In this document: positions 20,204 to 28,198 of the stretch, piece by piece | Position numbering within the stretch: the stretch's first letter is position 1 | How the letters are laid out: every line of letters starts with the position of its first letter | NCBI GenBank assembly: GCA_905250885.1 | Contig: CAJNOQ010001829.1 | Span: forward strand, 1 to 28,198 | DNA: 28,198 bases | Direction of reading: 5' to 3' | From: Didymodactylos carnosus | Lineage: Eukaryota > Rotifera > Eurotatoria > Philodinida > Philodinidae | Translations under genes and position numbers: made by a program | Notes under the pieces: model-generated | What the model saw: the letters and a program-made list of their open reading frames with translations, nothing else | Database searches by the model: none | Told to the model about the DNA's origin: nothing

Positions 20204-21020
20204 TACCAAGCAAAGTATCAAGTTCGATATATGATCCTGAGAAGTAATAAAAAATGAAGAAATGCATCCGTACCAGTGATGAAGGTAGGACTACGGCGAG
20301 ATTCTGTCCGTTAACGAGACATTTGTCTGTTGTGCTTAGATAAAGTGCTAATCTCTGTAGAGATGGCATCTTACACAGTATATCGACAATGTCTTCAAAC
20401 GCCCAAGCCATATTGATTGAACGTAACTGAAAATCATTTAAATGAATAAGAGGTGACACATTCTGTAATGTTGTTATTGACACCTCTGGTTAGGTTCCGA
20501 AATTTATATGTAAACGGCGTACATTTGGTACAAGTGTGAACAGATCTCCTAGCATATCACATTCAATCAAGTTGACGGTCAACTCTTCAATATTCGGATA
20601 TGAAATGGTTTTATCAATTGTAGTCAATGTTAAAAAGATCGAATCTTGATCGAATGTTACGGATTTGAGTCGGCCTATTGGCAACCAAAACTTTTCTCAG
20701 TAGTCCATCTGAATGTCGATCCATGAGACATTTTATATCAAGCTTAACAAGTTGTAAGAGACCTTTTATTTTTTCAAGAAATGTGAATAGTTGTTCACCA
20801 ATGAAATATTCAAGTGTCAATGTATGCAAGTTTGGTAACATCAATGATAAATTCGAATTGAAGTGTATCGAATGTAATTTGTTCGATATAAAACTCGTCC
20901 AGTTTCCATTGACCACAAATGATCGTATTCTTGAGCCTATTTGAGGTAAAATGTTCGACAAAACACAATCAAATTGTTTATGTGTAACGCCATTAAGATT
21001 CAAATAATGACAGACGCTAC

Positions 21021-21639
21021 ACAGTGGACAATCAGGCGGACATTAGGGGAAAAATCGAAAGCGAGATTTTTCAAGATCTGAATAGTGTCATATATACACT
21101 ACTGAATGCCCGATCTAACAGCGAAAAAATTTTGAACCAAATGCATAAGATGACCGAGAAAGCCAAGCGTCGATCCTTGGCTGATTTTTCGTAAGTTCTA
21201 TAAAAAACTCTTTTTTCCTGACAAGAGTAAACACATTTAAAATTTGAAAGGTATATATTCTGAAAGCTAATTGTTTGGGCTATCGACTGGTAAAAAAAGG
21301 TCTTAGGTTGCCCCTTTCCTTTGTGAGTGAACTTAACTTTTTTCGGCGCTAAATGTTTTTTCAGAAGCTGCACTCAGCAAAGTGAGTGCGCGAGGGTTAG
21401 CGAAGGTCCGTCGAAGCTGAAAGTTTTAGCGGTTATTTACCTGGACGTGGGCAACCTACAAAACTAGCAAAAAGTTGCAATTTTTTCCAGTTCCGGATTT
21501 ATGAGTTTTCCAAAAACTCTGATTTTTCAGCGATTTTTCGCGGTTTTCTCAGACAGAAAGCATCCTAGCTAAAAGCTGAGGACAGATTCAGAATCAGCGT
21601 GAAAAACTGCATCTAATCATGCATCTTTCGTCCACTTTC
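21021..21639. other. Gap between pseudogene and retroelement island
   Basis: No gene recognised. A perfect 10-bp inverted repeat (TAGGTTGCCC at ~21305, GGGCAACCTA at ~21448) brackets ~150 bp and may mark a small element. The 100-codon minus frame at 21071-21373 is featureless. Confidence 0.4.
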
Positions 21640-21690
21640 GATATTTATGACGTCCACATATTTATTCAAATGTATAACCAAATTATAGAA

Positions 21691-21737
21691 AGTACGATAC
21701 GCGTTTCGAGACACACTTTGGTGCTCACTTCAGTCAA
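21691..21737 (-). ncRNA. Degenerate hammerhead-ribozyme-like motif
   Basis: On the minus strand: CTGAAGTGAG, a short imperfect stem-loop (GAG-CAC / GTG-CTC with one bulge), then CTCGAAACGCGTA. Penelope-like elements often carry hammerhead ribozymes with CTGAnGA, a stem II, then GAAAC. Here the first core box departs from consensus (CTGAAGT), so cleavage activity is doubtful. Position, about 90 bp past the end of the coding part, fits. Confidence 0.35.
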
Positions 21738-21824
21738 TAAAATAATTTAAAACACTTTTAAAAAATTTTTTAGAAAAAATGAAATGTTTTTTCGTTTAAG
21801 TTGACTTTTGATTTTTGAAATAGT

Positions 21825-21891
21825 AGTCATAGAAATGTCAATTAATCTTGATCGTCTGGATTTAGTGATGGATAATATTTTCTTCTAAATT
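21825..21891 (-). repeat. 67-bp inverted repeat, left arm
   Basis: Exact or near-exact inverted copy of 23227-23293. It encodes the last residues (KYYPSLNPDDQD) and stop of the Penelope-like open frame. Confidence 0.93.
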
Positions 21892-22428
21892 TCTAAATTA
21901 AAATGATTTTTGCTGATGGGCGTTGCAGTTCGAGAAAACTGTTGGCCTCGTTTGTGGCCACTGGCTAAAAAATGATTGGCTGGTTGATGGCGTAGTTGAG
22001 TTTTTATTAGTCTTATGACTATAAAAATATCGTGTTGGTTGAAGACGTCGTGATGGTGAAGAATATTGAGGATAATGTTGAGTTGGATAATAATTTTTCT
22101 TTCCTGAATTTTATCTGGTTGAGTGTTGTGTGTTGTTGTTTCGATAAGATCGAAATAGAAATTTTGGACGATTATCTGATTTAATTACAACCCATGGATC
22201 TTGTTGATTATCAGTAGCTCCTTCATATTTCCGATAATGATGTTCATGTTTTTCCCATATATGAAGCAAAGGCAACTCGCTTTCGACAGCAGCAACAATA
22301 AATTGACGCACAGCATGAACAATTTCTTTCACCAGTTGCAACCGGTGCTGTTTTTATCCAACTTCTAAACTTATGGAATAAAGATTGTCTTCGAAATGAA
22401 CAAACATTACTTAAAATATGTCACTTAA

Positions 22429-23276
22429 AAACAAACATCACTTTTAAATGTTTTAGTAAAAAATCATCAGGCCAAAATCGAAACCGATATATTCTATAAG
22501 CTCACAAATTCTTTCCACTATCTGCCATGTACTCGAGTTTTACGACTAAATGAACTGAAAGGATTTCTTTTAGCCCGTGGTTATCTTTCTTCTCTTCTTT
22601 CTGATGCTATTCGAAAAAGTTATGACAACGCATTATCTGTTACAACTAATCAACCGGCACAACTGCAACGATTAGCGCCATTAACATTTGTATCAACACA
22701 TAATTCAAACAATTTAGATTTATTCCCATTTATTCGATCGTTATTACCACAAGTACTTTCATCTAGTCAGAAACCACACACAGCAAATAATCATCGCCTT
22801 ATATATGCTAGACGGCAACCACCAAACTTGCGATCATTACTGATCTCAACGGATTTTTATTCTAATTCTCCAGTAGCACCAATTATTTCAAAATGTAATG
22901 CATCAAGATGCTTCTTATGTAATAGACTAAAAATTTCTTCTTACATCATCAATGAACATAGTCAAAAATTAGAATGCAATGCAAACATGAATTGTAATAC
23001 TAATATTTGATCTATGTAATACAATGTCCATGTTGTTCACAAACATATATTGGCGAATCTGTGAATTTGAGAGCAAGAACGCATAAATATTCTGTTCTAC
23101 ATTTACCTCATGATGCTCAAAAAGTTCACAGACATATAGCTCGCTGTTCTGCTGGTGAATTCAGTGTCTTCCCCGTTTTTAAGATGAACACACAAGATCT
23201 GTTCATCAGAAAGTTGAAAGAAAAGGAATTTAGAAGAAAATATTATCCATCACTAAATCCAGACGATCAAGATTAA
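22429..23276 (+). pseudogene. Penelope-like element, RT end plus GIY-YIG
   Basis: Open from 22429 to 23010, then continued in the next frame from ~23007 to the stop at 23276. First part: KIETDIFYKLTNSFHYLP then RLNELKGFLLARGY, the post-palm region of Penelope-type reverse transcriptase. A section normally lying between these two blocks is missing, so there is an internal deletion. Next comes a linker with RRQPPNLRSLLI and a Cys-rich KCNASRCFLCNRL, then the GIY-YIG endonuclease core IYVIQCPCCSQTYIGES with the usual NLRARTHKY following. The catalytic RT motifs (YxDD region) are absent. A one-base frameshift near 23005 separates linker from endonuclease. This is a 5'-truncated, dead copy of an EN+ Penelope-like element; the better known bdelloid Athena elements lack GIY-YIG. 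Confidence 0.83.
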
Positions 23277-23293
23277 TTGACATTTCTATGACT
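23227..23293 (+). repeat. 67-bp inverted repeat, right arm
   Basis: Partner of 21825-21891. TTTTTGAA occurs directly after it (23294-23301) and also at 21812-21819 just outside the left arm, a possible but unproven target-site duplication. Confidence 0.93.
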
Positions 23294-23475
23294 TTTTGAA
23301 CAATTCAATCTCGACCAAATCTCTATATGGTCACGAGATTGGCAGTAACGCTAGCATAATAATTAGCCAATCGGAGCTGGACTTGATGAACACAATCTGA
23401 GGTAGGCAAAATACGTATATAAACACACGAACACAAGAAGATCAACTTTTTTGGATAAAAGACGGACACAATGTC
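23294..23475. other. Short spacer after the retroelement island
   Basis: No gene or repeat recognised. Confidence 0.4.
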
Positions 23476-23568
23476 ACTGTGTGAATAATAGCATACTGAT
23501 GCGGTTCATTCAACTAACATAATATTGAAATATGACCCGGGGGCAAGGGGGAAAAAGCATACTTCTGT
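23476..23568 (+). repeat. 93-bp duplication, displaced copy
   Basis: Same orientation and 92/93 identical to 19929-20021 (the one difference is CCGGGGGC for CCGAGGGC). It starts within former coding sequence and stops abruptly within the palindrome arm at ACTTCTGT, followed by unrelated DNA. A recent copying event is implied. Confidence 0.93.
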
Positions 23569-24489
23569 TGGGGCAAATAAATGGCCTCAGCGCCACTTGT
23601 CCTTTTGTTGTAAGAAAAATATTTTAGATCAGAAAAGCGTGCTACATCTGTAACATATTTTTAGTAAAGCCGAGACAGAGTAGATTTTCAGTTAGCGAAA
23701 CCTGAAACTAACACCGACTAAACAAACTGGAAGCATTTTTGGGGGGAAATTTCCTAGTAAAAAGTGTAATGTAATTTATATGAAGTTATGAAATGCTTTT
23801 TTCTCAGCAATGTGTTATATCATTAGCAACGTTCATATTACAGAAAATTTTTCTTTTGATGTTGTCAACGCATGTAAACATAGAATTGTGATGTATATTG
23901 TGTGCGTCATCATTATCCTAGTAGAGTGTTTTCAGAGATATATTATTCACATAGTTAAATGCAATAAAATGCTGATGTTGATGAAATGTCGGGTAGATTG
24001 AAAAATTTTTTCTTGTCAGAGTGATTCATCTTTAAAGAGAGAGAGACTGGAAGAAGAAGGGTAGTTGTTGAGGAAGATCATATTAATGATGAATCATACT
24101 GTAGAATATATAGATTCAACCTTTTCTTATCTTCTCAGAATATTTTGGTTTATTTTCTTTTGGAAGGTTAAATGTACCGACTGTATACAGAAAAAAACCA
24201 TTCAAATTCTATGAACATGATGCATACTCGTGTCTCGTTTGTACATATTATTTTAAGTTTATTTCGCACCTTTCTGTTAAATTGATGTAAAATGTTTGCT
24301 CATAATAAATGCAGCACAAATATTTAATTTCAGATCTTATGTTAATAATAATATTAATAATCGCATTTATTCATTCATTTCGTACACTTTGCAGTTTTCA
24401 AAAATGATTTGTAATTAAATATATGACACTTGACTTTCGTCATAAATATATATACACGAATACTTTGAAATATCAAAACACTATTAGTT
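23569..24489. other. AT-rich intergenic
   Basis: Nothing recognised. Short open frames (such as 23810-24001) have no family resemblance. Confidence 0.4.
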
Positions 24490-24540
24490 TAAAAGAAAGA
24501 GAGAGAAGAGAGAGAGAGCGAGAGCGTGAGAGAGACAAAG
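24490..24540 (+). repeat. GA microsatellite
   Basis: Interrupted run of GAGA units (AAAGAGAGAGAAGAGAGAGA and onward to GAGAGAGAC). A frame across it would give an Arg/Glu repeat, which is a by-product. Confidence 0.85.
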
Positions 24541-26812
24541 TTGTCAACTTAACGATAAATATTTTCAACATTCGATCTTATTTGTTGTTTGGATTAATAT
24601 GGGTTTTGAGATCTGAGTTTATAACCAAGACATAATAATCTCAAGTGATAAAAAAGACGTTTTATTTTGCTACTCGAAAACTACAGAAATAAACGTTATA
24701 TGAAAAATGGACAAAATAGCTGATTACACATCTCCTAAAATGTATAAGAAAAATTTTCTTCTCCACATCTATATCAAATTATCTACATCTTGCATATAGT
24801 GTGTTCTAGGAATGAACTAACATTTCTTTAAAAAAATAAACTGTACAAATGAGATAAAGACAACAGAGTAAAAACAAACTAATTTTCACGAATGAAGGTC
24901 AGAAATCTCATACGAGAGCAAAAAACAAGGAAGTTGAATTATTTTTCAAATCGTAATTCAATTTCTTTGCCATATAAAATATAAAAATCTGATTTTTAAG
25001 AAGTTATTACGAATAAAAGCTGAATTAAATCAATAATCAATAAAAATCGACGGGATTCAAGGTATAATAAACATAATAATAAAAGTCAAATAAAATAATT
25101 TTCAATGATGCTCATATCTTTCTTCTTTTTTGTTTTTTTTTTAACTGAAATTGTTAAAATGCCTACCTGGTCTAATGTAAATATTGTTTTATTTAAATAT
25201 CCTAGTAGCACATCAATTTTCAGTTGTTATGTTTTACAAGGAGAGTAACAATAGGTTTAAAAGTCGGAAAAAATACATCAAATGAGACGAAAAAAGTCAT
25301 TTTCACAAATTTGGTGAGCATTTGTTTTTCTTTCAATGAATATACATGTATACGTTTAGTAGTTTTCATAATTGATGTTAGAAAGAATTTTGTTAGAAAT
25401 GTAAGAAAAATAAAATAATGCTAATCATTATAAAATAGACTTTGCATTTTTCTCTTTTTAACAATACGAAGTTGAACTGCATTTTTCAAAGTTTGTACAA
25501 GAAAAGAACTAATGTAATATACATACTATTTTTCATGATGCATTCTTTTTTTGTCACGAGTAGCTGGAAGATTGAAAATATATTTCTAATCAAGCATTGT
25601 ATATTTTTCTCAGTTCAAAGTCTTCTGTTCATTAATTAGATTTGATTTTTAATATTGAAAAAAATTTTCATATGCAAAAGAGGGAAAAAACCAATTTTTT
25701 TAAACGGTACAGTACCTCTTGAGTACAGCATGTAATCAGATTATTGTAACAGATCTTCACATATTTTTTGTATTTGCGAATATCCGTTTAGAATGTAGAC
25801 AATATTTTTACCAGAATTCTAGAAGAATCTATGCAAATTATTATAATTTTCTACGGATTTATTGTACACAGCAGCATCAACGAAACTGTTTGCTAAATAT
25901 ATACGGCGAAATATTTTGTAAATGTAGAATTTTCTTCAGAAATTTCTCAAAATCTACAAGTCATCTTTGATTATTCTGTATATGCAATAGATCTATACAA
26001 ATCTTGTCTACATTCTGCAGTGAATTTGCAAGCTTTTGTTGCAGATTTGATTCAAATTTTATGAGATTTTTCTTGTAGACATTTTCGCTGTATTTCGGAC
26101 CGAGATCATTGCATTGCATCATACAAACTTAGTTAGTATATATTCTGACTCAAACAGCGGTTATGTGCTACGGTACTAAACCCTCGACTTTTGATGATAT
26201 ATTCCGTAACAGAATCAAATAGACTACTCTATCATCCCGGCATACAGTCATTAATATATATGTGATAGTTTTTACAAATGATCTATAGTATCCATAGGGG
26301 AATTGTCGAAAGTAGGCGGTATAATTAATCATTCCGGTAGTTAAGGATAAAGTTTTGATTAAGTGTTTTATTTTTCTCCTAAAATTCTCTTCTTGTGTGA
26401 AAAAATTTATTTTAGGTATATAAAACACAAGAAATATACATAATTGACTTAAATTATCGATAGCAACCTATTGTTTTTTAAGATTTACTAATACAATTAA
26501 TTCAAATTCTATTTTTTTCTGTCTGTGATGAAATAATTACGTAAGTATTGTGTCATATTTTTCCTCCTTTTCCTGTCGTATCTACATCAACAACATACAA
26601 ACAGATAAAGAAAAACAGAAGCAGAGATACGTGTGGTAGTGAATAAGGAAATGAATAAAACTGTGTTAATTCGTGTATTTTTGATCGTTCTGCGTATGAC
26701 ACTATTCGGTTATTATAAGAAGCTATTCAATTATTATGAAAAAAAATTTTTTGCCTGTTTTAACCACCCCGCAGTGTCATCACATGTTAAAAAAACTAAA
26801 ACCATTAAAAAA
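24541..26812. other. Long AT-rich intergenic stretch
   Basis: No recognisable gene, repeat or RNA over 2.2 kb. All open frames are under 90 codons, dominated by Phe/Ile/Lys/Asn codons as expected from base composition. Confidence 0.45.
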
Positions 26813-26846
26813 AGGATGCCTTAACTTAGACGTCTTAAGGCATCCT
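26813..26846. other. Perfect 12-bp hairpin
   Basis: AGGATGCCTTAA (26813-26824), a 10-base loop, then its exact reverse complement TTAAGGCATCCT (26835-26846), preceded by an A-rich run and followed by GAAACTTTTCTT. No gene runs into it. It could be a structured RNA element, the closed end of a foldback repeat or chance. Confidence 0.6.
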
Positions 26847-27839
26847 GAAACTTTTCTTGTTAGTATGATGAACATTGCCTGGTTAGATATTAAAACGACT
26901 CACTTTCGATTGTGTTACTAAGCGACCCTGTCGTTTTCCACCATGGACTGTCTTTCCCTTTAAATAAAAGTTTTTTGTTTCAATTTGAAACTATGAGGTT
27001 AGGAAAAAAAGACTAAAATACGCTATGAATAATAAAAATTAAGTTTCTTTAGCATTTACAACAAATTTTTAAAAGATTAAGAATGATGCCCAACATAACC
27101 TAAATTTTTCTAGATCTCACAATGAATTTTCTAGAATCCTTGGTTTTTCAGAGAATATTTTAAAGTTTTCGTCTAAAAGACATTTTAAACCGAAACAACT
27201 ATCTATCATATTCTGAATTGGCACTAAAAACGGTATCGAATGATGTAGTTTTCAAACATTTTTTGATATATATTTTCTCACAAATAATCACAAACTTAAT
27301 TTTTCAAAACAGGATTGTCTCTTGGGAGAACAGAGTTTTTAGATATACAGAGTCATTCAAAGTCAAAAACAACCATTTTCTATGGTGAAAACATTGATGT
27401 TTACCTGCCTAGTAAAAACTGCGTACCGTGAAACTAAACAAACTACCTCTTCTCATACATTCACTTATCTAATACTTGAATGATCCCTAAGCTTTCTTCT
27501 TTCAAATGGATAATTGGAAAATATTCTCGTAATCCGACTGATACTATTCATAATCTGCTTATTTTATGTAATATTTGAATATCTCTCATCCTTGAAAGAG
27601 AAAAACAGAGTTTCATTTGTACTTGATAAATTACTGCTCTGTCTATACTATTCTCTTTTTCCCCGTTTAATTTTTTCTTTCTTTTCTACAAGTCAAAATA
27701 TATAAATATAGTGATATAATATAATATTGCATCAGTGACCATATCTTTCTTGAAAAATTGAATCACATTTACTTAAACTTTTTTTTTATAGATTTGTAAA
27801 CCTTTTCTCGAAACTGACCACTTAATTAAAACATTAATA
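26847..27839. other. AT-rich region upstream of the 3'-edge gene
   Basis: No gene seen. It ends with a good acceptor-like TTTTTTTTATAG (27781-27791 area) about 50 bases before the start codon at 27840, suggesting a 5' untranslated exon junction or a trans-splicing acceptor. Confidence 0.4.
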
Positions 27840-28002
27840 ATGCGCGGTAGTGGTTCAGTTAATTCAAATATGATTACGTCATGTGTTGGATTACCACAGA
27901 CAATTACATCGAATCGGGATGAATATAATCAAAATCCTTATGTAGGGAAAGATTTCTATGAAGATGAAAATTATCGTTCAGCACTCGACTTACTTAATGG
28001 AG
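27840..28002 (+). CDS. First coding exon of an unidentified gene (partial)
   Basis: ATG at 27840 opens 54 codons plus one base, ending at a strong donor (AG|GTAAGT, 28002/28003). The peptide begins MRGSGSVNSNMITSCVGLPQ and ends NYRSALDLLNGG, with an acidic/aromatic stretch (YVGKDFYEDENY) in between. Codon use and composition are unlike the surrounding AT-rich DNA, and an acceptor lies upstream, so it is likely real. No family is recognised. The rest of the gene lies beyond the window. Confidence 0.5.
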
Positions 28003-28198
28003 GTAAGTTTCTTGATATTCTTTTGTTTGTAACTTTAAAAAATGAAATTTCGAAAAATACATATCCAATTATGTTTTTAAAATTTATACAATCCAATATT
28101 AAAAAGGTTAAAAAAGTATAGAAAAGAAGCAAAAATTGAAACTTTATCTCAGAACTTGATAGTTTCGACGAGATAAAGTGTACAACAACAGTCTATCT
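28003..28198 (+). other. Start of an intron running off the window
   Basis: AT-rich sequence after the GTAAGT donor at 28003; the in-frame read-through to 28121 is intronic in composition. Confidence 0.45.

Larger units (their letters stand above)
18478..21020 (-). pseudogene. F-box/LRR-like gene, multiply broken
   Basis: Minus-strand LRR-type gene resembling the large F-box/leucine-rich family of bdelloids. Segments in order: HYLNLNGVTHKQFDCVL (~21018), LMLPNLHTLTLEYFIGEQLF, PIGRLKSVTF, YPNIEELTVNLIECDML, LVPNVRRLHINF, MPSLQRLALYLST, NEPHQYAIIHTVPFN, WKYMQKVENLSIYGALSS, HFHQLRTLKID, then after an intron (19734-18983, phase 1, in frame) KQLKVVGICELFHLLETAPN, LDELSIDFDCY, and finally FTDLRHIVLSVKDS to HEWIHLWF. 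Lesions: a one-base frameshift near 20684-20690, in-frame TAA at 20492-20490 and 18950-18948, a ~220-bp palindromic insertion near 19981-20203, and loss of frame near 18700-18785. The N-terminal F-box was not found. Repeated LRR-like segments would have recognised targets for ubiquitination in an intact relative. Family assignment is by resemblance only. Confidence 0.72.
21640..22356 (-). mobile_element. Penelope-like element piece, inverted left half
   Basis: Minus-strand orientation. An open stretch (22356-22111, containing ESELPLLHIWEKHEHHYRKY) is followed after a stop and frame change by a Gln/Ser/Thr/Tyr-rich stretch (PTQHYPQYSSPSRRLQPTRY, about 22085-21900). The piece then joins 21891-21825, which is the inverted copy of the last 67 bp of the coding end of the right-hand element, and continues into the 3' untranslated part. 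It is attributed to the retroelement because of that shared end and the hammerhead-like motif beyond it; the protein stretches themselves are not recognised. Where this piece starts and ends cannot be fixed precisely. Confidence 0.55.

Noticed and set aside
19985-20257. Plus-strand 90-codon frame rich in Ser/Tyr/Leu
   Set aside because: It is read-through of the palindromic 10-bp repeats of element G.
20678-20944. Plus-strand 88-codon frame
   Set aside because: It is the shadow of the better supported LRR-like frame on the minus strand.
24423-24635. Arg/Glu-repeat protein
   Set aside because: The repeat is the translation of a GA microsatellite; flanks are not protein-like.

Overview
This is nuclear DNA from an animal. 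Genes are split by short GT-AG introns (53-160 bp is typical here), intergenic DNA is AT-rich, and several unrelated foldback elements and retroelement fragments lie between genes. A decayed F-box/leucine-rich-repeat-type gene, a kinesin-light-chain-type TPR fragment, many foldback (MITE-like) repeats and Penelope-like retroelement pieces together fit a bdelloid rotifer (Adineta/Rotaria type) best. That assignment is inference from gene-family flavour, not proven.

Layout. 1-1268: nothing recognised. 1269-1883 (+): small two-exon gene for a secreted Gly/Asn/Tyr-rich protein with a signal peptide and a GPI-like hydrophobic tail. 2185-5292: foldback element A, an unassigned open frame, a TPR gene fragment (-) and a 1.2-kb inverted-repeat element B. 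5558-5735: minisatellite. 6823-6912: orphan GIY-YIG-like peptide. 8036-8633: nearly full palindrome, element C. 9994-18031 (+): complete nine-exon quinone oxidoreductase (zeta-crystallin, CRYZ family). Its intron 4 is 5,998 bp and holds, on the opposite strand, a complete two-exon gene (11312-13331) for a membrane-anchored PXK/Slob-like pseudokinase with a polyproline tract and a C-terminal WH2 motif. The same intron holds several small palindromes and a direct repeat. 18478-21020 (-): F-box/LRR-like pseudogene with a frameshift, two in-frame stops, a palindromic insertion and a MITE in its intron. 21640-23293: Penelope-like retroelement island of two tail-outward pieces ending in a 67-bp inverted repeat, with a degenerate hammerhead-like motif. 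23476-23568: 93-bp near-identical copy of pseudogene plus palindrome sequence from 3.5 kb away. 23569-27839: AT-rich, one GA microsatellite and one strong 12-bp hairpin. 27840-28002 (+): first coding exon of a gene that leaves the window.

The intact genes do not form an obvious pathway. CRYZ is a soluble NADPH-dependent reductase, while the nested gene is probably an actin-linked membrane adaptor. The main biological points are the nested antisense gene pair and a dense cluster of palindromic elements that have broken and copied an F-box-like gene.
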